DNA of 64,000 nucleotides from positions 57,435-121,434 of the forward strand of contig JBBQHB010000003.1 of assembly GCA_038323575.1 (NCBI GenBank). The letters are read 5' to 3'. Source of the stretch: CAINVV01 sp038323575. GTDB lineage: Bacteria; Bacteroidota; Bacteroidia; Bacteroidales; Prolixibacteraceae. Shown here in pieces: positions 26,123-34,784 of the stretch (its first letter is position 1; every line of letters begins with the position of its first letter). The position numbers were made by a program, and so were the translations under genes. Below the pieces are notes generated by a model. It was not told the origin of the DNA. It saw only the letters and a list, made by a program, of their open reading frames with translations, and did not search any database.

Positions 26123-28237
26123 TTAATTCAAACCCCTTTTTCTCAGCAAAGGTTCAATTCCGGGAGTTTTACCCCGGAAATTCACATACAGCTTCATTGC
26201 TTCTTCTGTCCCTCCGCGTTCCAATATGTTTTTACGGAAGGCGGTAGCAACATCCTGGTCGAAAATATTTCCTTTCTCAAGAAAGGCTTCAAAAGCATCT
26301 GCATCAAGCACCGCGGCCCAGATGTAACTGTAATATCCACTGGAATAGCCACCGGGGAAGACATGGTTGAAATAGGTTGAACGGTAACGCGGAATGATCT
26401 CAGGAATCAATCCTGCTTTCTCCATCGATGCTTTTTCAAATTTTTCCACATCAATATCACCGCCTTTGGTGATGGTATGATAATCCATATCGAGAACGGC
26501 TGCAGCAAGGAATTCAGTGGTAACGAAACCCTGGTTAAACTTGCCGGCTTTGATGATTTTGTCAACCAGTACCTGGGGTATTAATTCACCTGTTTTGTAG
26601 TGTTTTGCGTACATTTTCAATACTTGCGGCTCGACAGCCCAATGCTCCATCACCTGTGACGGCAATTCTACGAAATCGCGTGAAACAGCTGTTCCCGAAA
26701 GGGTCTTGTAATGACATTTTGAAAGCAGGCCATGAAGTGCGTGACCAAACTCATGAAAAAGGGTCTCCACTTCATCAAAACTAAGCAATGCGGGCGTATC
26801 CCCGGTAGGTTTCGAAAAGTTGAAAGTTGTGGAGACAACCGGACGAACATCTGCCTCTCCGGTAAACTGATACTGATCCCTGTAGTTGTTCATCCAGGCT
26901 CCTCCTTTTTTGGAAGCACGCGGGAAGAAATCCATGTACAAAATACCAACCAATGAACTATCCCGGTCCTTTACTTCAAAAACCTGGCATTCCGGATTGT
27001 ACAAAGGCATGTTATTTAATTGCTTAAACGTCAGGCCGTAAAGCTTATTGGCTACGGCGAATGCTCCTTCCCTCACATTCGTCAATTCGAAGTACGGACG
27101 AACCTGTTCTTCATCGAGGTCATATTTTTCTTTCCTGACTTTTTCAGAATAGTACCACCAATCCCAACTTGCCAGTTTGAATTTTCCTCCTTCACGATCG
27201 ATCATGGATTGAATATCCTTCGCCTCTTCTTTGGCGCGCTTAAGTCCGGGAGACCATACTTTTTCTATCAGGTTGTATACATTTTTGGGCGTTTTGGCCA
27301 TACAGTCGTCCAGTACATAAGCTGCCCAGCTATCAAATCCAAGCAGGTTCGCTTTTTGCAACCGAAGGTTGACAATTTTGTTGATAACAGCCTTGTTGTC
27401 ATACTCATTGTTGTTGTTGCTGCGGTTATACATGGCCTTGTAAAGTTTTTCACGCAGGTCACGCTTTTGTGAATAGGTCAGGAAAGGAATCCAGCTTGGT
27501 TTTTGAAGCGTGAATATCCATTTGCCCTCTTTTTTGTCCGCTTTGGCCTCATCGGCAGCCGCTGCAATTACTGATTCGGGAAGACCTGCCAGATCCTCTT
27601 TATTGTCGATGACCAATTTATAATTGTTGGTTTCGGCCAGCATATTGTTGCCGAATTTAAGCTCCAGCAGGGAGAGTTCTGAATTGATTTTCTTGAATTC
27701 TTCTTTCTTGTCGGCTGCAAGGTTGGCTCCGCCGCGGACAAAACGTTTGTAGGTTTCTTCCAGTAAACGGCTTTGCTCCCTGGTCAGATTCAATTTATCT
27801 TTTTGATTTTCAACAGCCTGAACCCTGGCGTACAGCTTCTCATTCATATTGACAGCATCGGCATGCCGGGATAGCAACGGTGCAACTTCTTCCGCAATTT
27901 TGTCGATGGAGTCATTGGTATTGGCCTCTTTAACATTGAAAAAAACGTAAGAAACCCTTCCGAGCAAATCACCGCTTTTGTCCATTGCCTCGATGGTATT
28001 GGCAAAATCTGGTGCAGCAGTATTGCTGACAATTTGCTCTATATCCCGGTTATGCTGACTTATCCCCTCTTTGAAAGCAGGCAGATAATGTTTGTTTTCA
28101 ATTTTATCAAATGGAGGAACACCAAAAGGTGCACTGTAAGTTTCGTAAAATGGATTCATCTCTTTGACCGGTTTTTTTTCGTTTGCACAAGAGGCTATCA
28201 CCACTGCAAAAGCCATCATTACCATCCAATTCTTCAT
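26123..28237 (-). CDS. dcp: M3 family peptidyl-dipeptidase (Dcp type), lipoprotein
   Basis: A 704-residue zinc peptidase that removes C-terminal dipeptides. The catalytic motif HEFGHALHG has the third ligand downstream in the Dcp pattern. The N-terminus, MKNWMVMMAFAVVIASC, is a lipoprotein signal, so the enzyme is periplasmic or surface-anchored rather than cytoplasmic as in E. coli. The ATG at 28237 is preferred over a TTG two codons upstream. Length is normal. Confidence 0.93.
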   Translation of the reverse strand: MKNWMVMMAFAVVIASCANEKKPVKEMNPFYETYSAPFGVPPFDKIENKHYLPAFKEGISQHNRDIEQIVSNTAAPDFANTIEAMDKSGDLLGRVSYVFFNVKEANTNDSIDKIAEEVAPLLSRHADAVNMNEKLYARVQAVENQKDKLNLTREQSRLLEETYKRFVRGGANLAADKKEEFKKINSELSLLELKFGNNMLAETNNYKLVIDNKEDLAGLPESVIAAAADEAKADKKEGKWIFTLQKPSWIPFLTYSQKRDLREKLYKAMYNRSNNNNEYDNKAVINKIVNLRLQKANLLGFDSWAAYVLDDCMAKTPKNVYNLIEKVWSPGLKRAKEEAKDIQSMIDREGGKFKLASWDWWYYSEKVRKEKYDLDEEQVRPYFELTNVREGAFAVANKLYGLTFKQLNNMPLYNPECQVFEVKDRDSSLVGILYMDFFPRASKKGGAWMNNYRDQYQFTGEADVRPVVSTTFNFSKPTGDTPALLSFDEVETLFHEFGHALHGLLSKCHYKTLSGTAVSRDFVELPSQVMEHWAVEPQVLKMYAKHYKTGELIPQVLVDKIIKAGKFNQGFVTTEFLAAAVLDMDYHTITKGGDIDVEKFEKASMEKAGLIPEIIPRYRSTYFNHVFPGGYSSGYYSYIWAAVLDADAFEAFLEKGNIFDQDVATAFRKNILERGGTEEAMKLYVNFRGKTPGIEPLLRKRGLN

Positions 28238-28472
28238 ATCCAAAGTATTTGTTTATTCGGTTAAAACATTTTATACCAAGCAGATTCAGCTCATTTTGGA
28301 TTACTCCAATATTACTGAAGCGCAAACTTAATAAATCTGTCCGTAAAAAGAGATGATTTTGAAGGTGTTTAAAAATATCTCCGTCGGAAAATCATTTGAC
28401 GGATTAATTTATATTTTTGGATAATCATAATTACCTGCCGATTTACCTTCAAACATTTCACCAATCAATATT

Positions 28473-29597
28473 ATGAAAACAACCTTATTTCAGTTGATTC
28501 TTTTACTTTTTCTCTTCTCCTGTACCAGCAAGCCGGTACCTCCCACCATCAACCCACAGGCATTCAACAAGATGGCTGACGGCAAACAGGTTCAGCTGTT
28601 CGTTTTAAAGAACCAAAAAGGTATGGAGATAACTGTCACCAATTATGGTGCACGCATCGTTTCGTGGCTGGCTCCAGATAAAAAGGGGCAAATGGAGGAT
28701 GTGGTTTTGGGCTTTGACAGCATCGACGGTTATCTTAATGGCAAAGAAACTTATTATGGCGCAGCCATCGGACGCTACGGCAACAGGATAGCCAACGGTG
28801 AATTCCAACTGGGCGACATCAAATACAAACTGGCACAAAATAATGGCGTCAACAGTCTCCATGGAGGAATCAACGGCTTTTGCAGAAAAGTCTGGGATAT
28901 AACTCCCAAAGGACCCGGCGAATTGGTTTGTAAACTTGTTTCACCTGATATGGATGAAGGTTTCCCCGGAGAATTAAGTGTTACCATGAACTACCACTTA
29001 ACCTACGACAACGAGTTAATCATACAGTACGAGGCAAAATGCGACAAGCCGACTGTTATCAACCTGACCAACCACAGCTACTTCAACCTGCACGGTGCGG
29101 GGAACGGTTCCATCCTGGACCATGAAATTGCCATAAATGCCGACTTTTTCACCCCGATTGATTCGACTTTGATCCCTACCGGGGAAATCGCTCCGGTTGA
29201 CAATACGCCATTCGACTTCAGAAAACCAACCCTTATCGGTGACAGGATCAGCAGCGACCACCAACAGATCCGTTACGGTTTGGGTTACGACATCAATTAT
29301 GTGCTTAAAAAAGCAGCTGATTCCGGTAACCTGCTTGCTGCCTCAGTCTATGAGCCCCAAAGCGGACGTCTGCTGGAGGTATTTACAGATCAGCCGGGAA
29401 TCCAGTTTTATTCCGGAAATTTTCTGGATGGTAAACGTGCCGGAAAGAAGGGCAAAACCTACGAATACAGGACCGGCTTCTGCCTGGAAACCCAACACTA
29501 CCCCAATTCACCCAACCAGCCCAAATTTCCTTCTGTAGAACTTGATCCGGATCAGGTCTATTACCACACCTGTATTTATAAGTTTTCGGTGCGGTAG
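28473..29597 (+). CDS. galM: Aldose 1-epimerase (mutarotase), lipoprotein
   Basis: A 374-residue galactose mutarotase that interconverts the alpha and beta anomers of hexoses. Family motifs are VTNYGARIVSW, AAIGRYGNRIANG, LHGGINGF, NLTNHSYFNLHG with the catalytic His, and GFCLETQHYPNSPN with the catalytic Glu. A lipoprotein signal ending LFSC places it in the periplasm, common in Bacteroidota sugar utilisation. TATTTTTG at 28412-28419 is a likely -7 element. No other sugar genes are adjacent. Confidence 0.93.
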   Translation: MKTTLFQLILLLFLFSCTSKPVPPTINPQAFNKMADGKQVQLFVLKNQKGMEITVTNYGARIVSWLAPDKKGQMEDVVLGFDSIDGYLNGKETYYGAAIGRYGNRIANGEFQLGDIKYKLAQNNGVNSLHGGINGFCRKVWDITPKGPGELVCKLVSPDMDEGFPGELSVTMNYHLTYDNELIIQYEAKCDKPTVINLTNHSYFNLHGAGNGSILDHEIAINADFFTPIDSTLIPTGEIAPVDNTPFDFRKPTLIGDRISSDHQQIRYGLGYDINYVLKKAADSGNLLAASVYEPQSGRLLEVFTDQPGIQFYSGNFLDGKRAGKKGKTYEYRTGFCLETQHYPNSPNQPKFPSVELDPDQVYYHTCIYKFSVR

Positions 29598-29860
29598 CAA
29601 GGGCATGGAGAAAGGAGGAGGGAGAACAGAGGAAGGAGAATGGACGAGGAGACAGGACGACTGCAAGACTGGGAGGACTTGGGGTCAGAAAGATTTTTGC
29701 TCACTGAAGCTTTTCGAAGGGCGGACATAAGGAGAGAATCTTGGAACGGAGACGATTCAACTTGACGACCTGACGAAAGGGAGACTGAGGACTGGAGACT
29801 GAGGACTGGAGACTGAGGACTGAGGACTGAGGACTGGAGACTGAGGACTGGACTGTGGGT
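29598..29860. repeat. Purine-rich heptamer array (GACTGAG/GACTGGA) downstream of galM
   Basis: The 286-base gap holds G/A-rich degenerate repeats followed by ten consecutive 7-mers without a slip from 29783 to 29852 (six GACTGAG, four GACTGGA). No gene is seen. The unit family is the same as at 16807-16885, and again the array starts at the end of a coding sequence. Confidence 0.95.
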
Positions 29861-29883
29861 ACAAGAAAATTAACAAATTCTGA

Positions 29884-30804
29884 TCAGCGGGCTTCCCGAT
29901 CCATATCCTTTACATCGAAATAGATAGAGTGGATATCCGGATTCATTTTGGTAAGTTCTTTCCTGATTTGGGCAAATTGATCTTCAACAGCTGCGGCCAA
30001 AGCACCATCTTCCAGATCCACACCGATTACCAGCAGAAACCTGCTTTTGCCAATCATCATGGCTGAGATTGAATTAACTTTGTGAATGGCAGGAAACAAC
30101 AAAACTTTATCCCTGAATACTTTGCGTAACTCAGGTGAGATATTCTCACCCACAATCAGTTTGCGCAGCTCATTGATCATGAATATTGAGATGGTAATAA
30201 GTAAAATACCAACCATAATCGACCCGATTGCATCAAATACCGGATGAACAAACCATGCCAATGCAGTTGAAAACAAAACGATGGTCAATCCGATCAAGGC
30301 TGCCGAATCTTCGAGCAATATCACAAAAAGATTGGTGTCGGTCGAATCTTTTAGTGCTTTATACATTCCGGTTCCCCCTCTTGTTTTGGCAAAAGTTGTA
30401 TAAGCGACATGAAATGACTTTCCTTCTATCAGGATAGATACAGCCAAAACGATAAAAGACCAGCTTACATTCTGAAGTTCTGATGGTTGAAACAATTTGT
30501 GGACACCTTCATAGATTGAAAAAGCCGCTCCGACAAAAAACAGCAGTACTGCGACCAAAAAACCCCAGAAATACTCCTCTTTCCCGTACCCGAACGGGTG
30601 CAATTCTGTTGCCTGCTTTGCAGACCGTTTGTTACCGATCAGCAGGAAAATCTGGTTTCCGCAATCGGCAACCGAATGTATGGCTTCTGCCATCATCCCG
30701 GCACTGAGCGTGACGGCTGAAACAATAAATTTGATGATGGTGATGAGTACATTGCTGCCAAGAGCAAAAATGACTGCTTTGACTGAACCGCTGTTTCCGG
30801 ACAT
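29884..30804 (-). CDS. Cation diffusion facilitator family transporter
   Basis: A 306-residue CDF protein with six membrane helices and a C-terminal cytoplasmic domain. The metal-site helix reads MMAEAIHSVADCGNQ (TM2) and the following loop HPFGYGKEEYFWG is typical. It would export Zn2+, Mn2+ or Fe2+ against protons. The ATG at 30804 is chosen because an upstream TTG overlaps the preceding gene. It starts 16 bases after the cysteate synthase stop, so the two are probably co-transcribed. A functional link is not obvious. Confidence 0.9.
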   Translation of the reverse strand: MSGNSGSVKAVIFALGSNVLITIIKFIVSAVTLSAGMMAEAIHSVADCGNQIFLLIGNKRSAKQATELHPFGYGKEEYFWGFLVAVLLFFVGAAFSIYEGVHKLFQPSELQNVSWSFIVLAVSILIEGKSFHVAYTTFAKTRGGTGMYKALKDSTDTNLFVILLEDSAALIGLTIVLFSTALAWFVHPVFDAIGSIMVGILLITISIFMINELRKLIVGENISPELRKVFRDKVLLFPAIHKVNSISAMMIGKSRFLLVIGVDLEDGALAAAVEDQFAQIRKELTKMNPDIHSIYFDVKDMDREAR

Positions 30805-30820
30805 ATTAGAAATGATTTGA

Positions 30821-32110
30821 TTACCGAAACATCCCGGCAATTTGACGTTTTACTTCAGCCGGATCTTCATCCAGTGCAAAGATCTTTTCAGGAACAAGGT
30901 AGTTGATGGTATGCTCCCGTTTAAATTTTTCAATGCCGCCTCCGGTAATATTCAGCATGACAACTGCTTTGGGATCAATTAGTTTTTCATTGACAGCCCT
31001 TATCAGTGAAGCAACGGCCACGGCAGCTGCCGGTTCAACATCATTTCCTTCCAGCTTCAGAAATATTTCAGCGGCCTTTCCGGCCTCCTCATTGGTAACA
31101 GCCATCACAGTTCCGCCCGCATCGGATAAAGCATCATACAACCCTCCTTTGATGGCATAGGGAGGTTTCCTGTTCGACAGGACTTTGGCATTGATCTCGT
31201 CCACCTGTTTCCTGGCCAATTCATCATTTATCGGAAGCATGACTGGGGAACGTTGGTCCCATGCCTCTTTGATCGGCAAAAAAGGAGCGTTCTGCGACAA
31301 CATCAGCTTCATCTTATTCGATCCCCAACGACCATCTTCGAGGAATCTAAGGTTGGCTTCCCAGGCTGCAATAGCCCCGGTACCGCTGCCAATAGCCTGA
31401 AAATAGTAATCCGGAATTTTTCCTATGGCGGACACAGCAGATAAAACCGTTGTTCCCATACCGTCGCGGCGCGCCACATTTTTTGCTCCCCCTTCCGGAT
31501 AAAAACCTTCCAACTCCACGGCAAGGTTAGAGAGATGAATGGCATCATAATAGTCTCCGCATTTTTCACAGGCAATTACCCTAACACACGGATCAATCGG
31601 AGTATCAAACCACAAAGCCTGAATATTATCAAGAGGTATCGTTAAAAGTAGCGGAATCTTGTTTTGGGAACAGACCCTGGCAAAAGCCCTTGCCGTATTT
31701 CCTGCAGAAGCCACAACCATGATTCCTGCTGACTCATTTTGCCTGGCACAAACTGAGTATGCTTCGCACTCTTTGAAAGTACCGGATCTCATGTATGCCC
31801 CCTTCTCGGGCCAATATCCGTTAAACGTAATGTACAATTGATGCAAACCGATCAATTCAGCCATTCCCTTGCTCCGGTAGGTAACAGGTGCACCTGAACC
31901 TTCGAGCATCTTCTCAACAGGCAACCAGTCAGCAAAGCGGTACAAACCGGAATATTCCGGATGCTGCTCAAGCTGTTTTTGATCGTAAACGGCCCGGATA
32001 AGACTTGGCTGATGCGGTTGCGGACACTGAAGCTCCCAATTCTTATCAGGAAATTCTATTCCGCAGCAAAGTGATTTTAAATGGTATTTTGTCGGTTTGA
32101 AATTTGTCAT
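30821..32110 (-). CDS. Cysteate synthase (PLP-dependent, threonine-synthase-like)
   Basis: A 429-residue PLP enzyme. The N-terminus, with CCGIEF and LQCPQPHQPSLIRA, replaces the usual CxxC zinc-ribbon of threonine synthases. Then come FADWLPVE, VVASAGNTARAFARV (cofactor-phosphate region) and EGGAKNVARRDGMG. This pattern fits cysteate synthase, which makes L-cysteate from phosphoserine and sulfite. In methanogens this feeds coenzyme M; in Bacteroidota cysteate is the head-group precursor of sulfonolipids (capnine type). The threonine synthase alternative is less likely because no other Thr genes are near. The ATG at 32110 follows a good -7 element. Confidence 0.8.
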   Translation of the reverse strand: MTNFKPTKYHLKSLCCGIEFPDKNWELQCPQPHQPSLIRAVYDQKQLEQHPEYSGLYRFADWLPVEKMLEGSGAPVTYRSKGMAELIGLHQLYITFNGYWPEKGAYMRSGTFKECEAYSVCARQNESAGIMVVASAGNTARAFARVCSQNKIPLLLTIPLDNIQALWFDTPIDPCVRVIACEKCGDYYDAIHLSNLAVELEGFYPEGGAKNVARRDGMGTTVLSAVSAIGKIPDYYFQAIGSGTGAIAAWEANLRFLEDGRWGSNKMKLMLSQNAPFLPIKEAWDQRSPVMLPINDELARKQVDEINAKVLSNRKPPYAIKGGLYDALSDAGGTVMAVTNEEAGKAAEIFLKLEGNDVEPAAAVAVASLIRAVNEKLIDPKAVVMLNITGGGIEKFKREHTINYLVPEKIFALDEDPAEVKRQIAGMFR

Positions 32111-32131
32111 TGTCCAATTGTTTATAGGTCC

Positions 32132-32139
32132 CAAATTTA
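32132..32139 (-). promoter_or_regulatory. -7 element of the cysteate synthase gene
   Basis: TAAATTTG on the minus strand matches TAnnTTTG. An ATTG lies 19 bases upstream as a one-mismatch -33 box. The predicted start is close to the ATG at 32110. Confidence 0.6.
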
Positions 32140-32191
32140 ACTTATTTGAGATCGCAGGCAATGTAATCGCTTCGAAATTTGAATTGGATAA

Positions 32192-32228
32192 AAGAAAAAA
32201 GCAGGGAGTATGAAAACCTCCCTGCTTT
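32192..32228 (-). terminator. Terminator downstream of the YebC-type gene
   Basis: An 11-bp stem (AAAGCAGGGAG with CTCCCTGCTTT) at 32198-32208 and 32218-32228 runs into a T tract on the minus strand. The 160-base 3' UTR before it contains CCTAACCTAAA twice in tandem (32230-32251) and a small CCTTTCA/TGAAAGG hairpin. Confidence 0.85.
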
Positions 32229-32388
32229 ACCTAACCTAAACCTAACCTAAATAACCTTTCAAAGTGTGAAAGGGTTTCTTAAATATTTTATATTGACCTC
32301 ATCAATTACACTACAATATTAACTCAAAATTGATGATTTTCCAAATTATTTAACGATTATTTTCAGATGTGAAGTGTTAAATGTTTTT

Positions 32389-33102
32389 TTATTCTTTCAT
32401 GTTGTGATACACATTGGTAACATCTTCATCTTCATCGAATTTCGAAAGCAGTTTTTCAATAGCAGCCATTTGTTCTTCGTTCAGCTCTTTGGTTTCGGAA
32501 GGTATCCGCTCAAAATCAGCACTAACTATTTCAAAATTGTTTTCCTCCAGGTACTTTTGGATCGGACCAAATGCCTCGAAATCACCATAAATAATGACAT
32601 GTTCATCTTCGGCAAAAACCTCCTGCACACCAAAATCGATCATCTCCAGTTCCAGTTCCTCGATATCCAGTTCGGGTTTTCCCATGATTTTGAACTGACT
32701 TTTGCGTTCAAACATGTAATCAACACACCCAGTTGTACCCAACGATCCGTTCATTTTCGTGAAATAACTCCTTACATTGGCAACCGTTCGCGTAGGATTA
32801 TCTGTAGCTGTTTCAACCAGCATGGCAATTCCATAGGGGCCATAGCCTTCATATACCACTTCTTTGTAATCTGCCTGATCTTTGGATGTTGCTTTTTTGA
32901 TGGCCCGCTCAACGTTCTCTTTGGGCATACTGGCAGCCTTGGCATTCTGCATCAATACCCTCAAACGGGAATTGGAGGTTGGATCGGGTCCGCCGGTTTT
33001 GATACAAATTGCTATCTCCTTGCCAATTCTGGTAAATGTTTTGGCCATTGCACCCCAACGTTTCATCTTTCTGGCCTTCCGGTATTCAAATGCGCGTCCC
33101 AT
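32389..33102 (-). CDS. YebC/PmpR family protein
   Basis: A 237-residue YebC-type protein. Family motifs are WGAMAKTFTRIGKEI near the N-terminus, NSRLRVLMQNAKAASMPKENVERAI, VYEGYGPYGIAMLVE, and ATDNPTRTVANVRSYF. YebC proteins were long described as transcription regulators, and newer work links them to translation of proline-rich stretches at the ribosome. Cytoplasmic, single gene. TAAATTTG (33138-33131, minus strand) lies just upstream as a -7 element. Confidence 0.92.
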   Translation of the reverse strand: MGRAFEYRKARKMKRWGAMAKTFTRIGKEIAICIKTGGPDPTSNSRLRVLMQNAKAASMPKENVERAIKKATSKDQADYKEVVYEGYGPYGIAMLVETATDNPTRTVANVRSYFTKMNGSLGTTGCVDYMFERKSQFKIMGKPELDIEELELEMIDFGVQEVFAEDEHVIIYGDFEAFGPIQKYLEENNFEIVSADFERIPSETKELNEEQMAAIEKLLSKFDEDEDVTNVYHNMKE

Positions 33103-33198
33103 ATATTTATAACAAATTAATTTCGGTCTGCAAATTTAATGGATTTTGACAAAAACAGACCAGCTCCGGGCGGAATGTTTTAGCTAATATGAATTTGA

Positions 33199-34569
33199 TC
33201 AGGAATATCTTTTTTGATGGTACACTTTTAACCATTTTCCTCCCGGGAATAGCAACAGTCCGTTCAGTATAAATGCACTGAATATTAACAGATTACCAAC
33301 AAAGGGATCGCTGTAAATCCCGGTTATCTTTCCCGCAAGTGCTACAAGGCCACCCAGCACCATTGCCAGGTTACTCCTGATCCTGTTGTTTCTGAATCCA
33401 AGCAACCCTGCAAGCACAGGAACAATAAAAGCTCCCGAAAAGAAGGTAAGGGCAATCAGGAGGGATTGTACAATCGATGTTATTTTTAGTGCCAATAATA
33501 TGCTTAACAGACCGATGAATACCAGAATCAGCTTGGTCTGCTTCAGCGAAACCGGGGAATCAAGATCCTCGTGGATGGTGTTGGCAACAATTACCGAGGA
33601 GGTCAGCAGTGTTGTAGAGGCCGAAGACATTACTGCCGACAGGATCGCAGCAACCAGCAGCCCTATCCCCCACTCCGGCAGCATATTGTTCATCACAGAG
33701 ATCAGCGAGGAACCCTGTTTAAAATCAAATTGAGGATACTGATGTGCAGCAAAGACACCGAGGTAAGTAATCATAAATGCAAACGGAATCAAAATAAGGG
33801 CTGCTAACAGAACGCTTTTTCTGGCAACGTTCTCATTTTCAGCACAAAATAAACGGGTATAAATATCAGGCCCTACCAGGAAAGTGGTCGAATAAGTTAA
33901 GAAGAGTACCAAAAGATCCATGGGGTGAAATCCGTCATTAAAAGGAAATTTCAATAGTGTCATTGGTTCCTGTGTTGCCGGAATCCGGAAGAAAAGATAG
34001 ACAGCGATGGCCATTACCCCTAAAATAATGATAAACGACTGGGTTAAATCTGTTTTGATGACGGAGACCTGTCCGCCTGCTGCAGTATAAAAGATAAACA
34101 AAAGGCCTATTCCCCATACCGACCACTCATAAGAAAATCCAAAAAAGCTGTTCATCACCCTGGCACCCCCAATGATCTGGGCTGCAATAACGCCAATCCA
34201 GGCAACGGGTATTGCGAATGAGGCAATAATTTTTGCTTCTTTACCATACTGATCACCAATTAATTGCGGTAGTGTATATTTGCCGTATCGCTTGACCAGG
34301 GGAGCCACAAACACCAGCAACAAAAGTCCGGTTGCGGCGCACAGCAGCAGCCAGGCGGCGGCCCATCCCTGTGAAAAAGCCAGATCGGAACTTCCCAGTA
34401 TAGCTGAACTTCCAAGTATGGTAGCCAGCAAAGAACCGGTTATCTGCCACACATTTCCCTTGTTTCCCGCTACCAGGTAATCACCGGAAGTACGGATCCT
34501 CCGCGAAGAGTAGATCCCGATTCCGATCATCAGCAGGATATAGGAGATGAGGATGAGGTACTTATACAC
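33199..34569 (-). CDS. Sodium:solute symporter family protein
   Basis: A 456-residue, 13-helix SSS-family transporter with SRRIRTSGDYLVAGNKG near the N-terminus and the core regions GGQVSVIKTDLTQ and SSASTTLLTSSVI. It would take up a small organic solute with Na+. The substrate cannot be read from the sequence. The start is GTG at 34569; no in-frame ATG lies nearby. GTTATGA repeats lie directly upstream of the start. Confidence 0.88.
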   Translation of the reverse strand: MYKYLILISYILLMIGIGIYSSRRIRTSGDYLVAGNKGNVWQITGSLLATILGSSAILGSSDLAFSQGWAAAWLLLCAATGLLLLVFVAPLVKRYGKYTLPQLIGDQYGKEAKIIASFAIPVAWIGVIAAQIIGGARVMNSFFGFSYEWSVWGIGLLFIFYTAAGGQVSVIKTDLTQSFIIILGVMAIAVYLFFRIPATQEPMTLLKFPFNDGFHPMDLLVLFLTYSTTFLVGPDIYTRLFCAENENVARKSVLLAALILIPFAFMITYLGVFAAHQYPQFDFKQGSSLISVMNNMLPEWGIGLLVAAILSAVMSSASTTLLTSSVIVANTIHEDLDSPVSLKQTKLILVFIGLLSILLALKITSIVQSLLIALTFFSGAFIVPVLAGLLGFRNNRIRSNLAMVLGGLVALAGKITGIYSDPFVGNLLIFSAFILNGLLLFPGGKWLKVYHQKRYS

Positions 34570-34570
34570 A

Positions 34571-34591
34571 GTTATGAGTTATGAGTTATGA
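34571..34591. repeat. Tandem heptamer, GTTATGA x3
   Basis: Three perfect 7-mers begin one base upstream of the GTG start of the symporter gene (minus strand), so they lie in its ribosome-binding and leader region. Confidence 0.9.
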
Positions 34592-34605
34592 ATTGAGCCA
34601 CAATC

Positions 34606-34756
34606 AGTAGAGACGTTGCATGCAACGTCTAAAACGGAATTATGTAGAGAACTGTTAGCATAAAACATTATATTAAAATTTATTGTCCCGTCAGGGACAA
34701 TATATCGGTAGAAAAGTCAATCATTAAATAAATTTAAGTGCCGTAGGTACGAAATA
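34606..34756. repeat. Cluster of short palindromes (REP-like element)
   Basis: Three hairpins lie within 150 bases. A perfect 20-bp palindrome is at 34611-34630 (centre TGCA). TTGTCCC/GGGACAA with a GTCA loop is at 34683-34700. GTGCC/GGTAC with a GTA loop is at 34739-34751, followed by GAAATATA. The spacing and the tail ATATCGGTAGAAA look like a dispersed extragenic repeat. The region has no gene. Confidence 0.65.
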
Positions 34757-34784
34757 TAGATTGAGTTCACTGACAACAATGCAT

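Noticed and set aside
32230..32251. Telomere-like repeat (CCTAAC/CCTAAA)
   Set aside because: Only two 11-mers inside a 3' UTR; nothing suggests a linear end.
32374..33120. 248-codon open frame on the plus strand
   Set aside because: It mirrors the YebC-type gene, which has clear family motifs; the opposite frame is a composition artefact.
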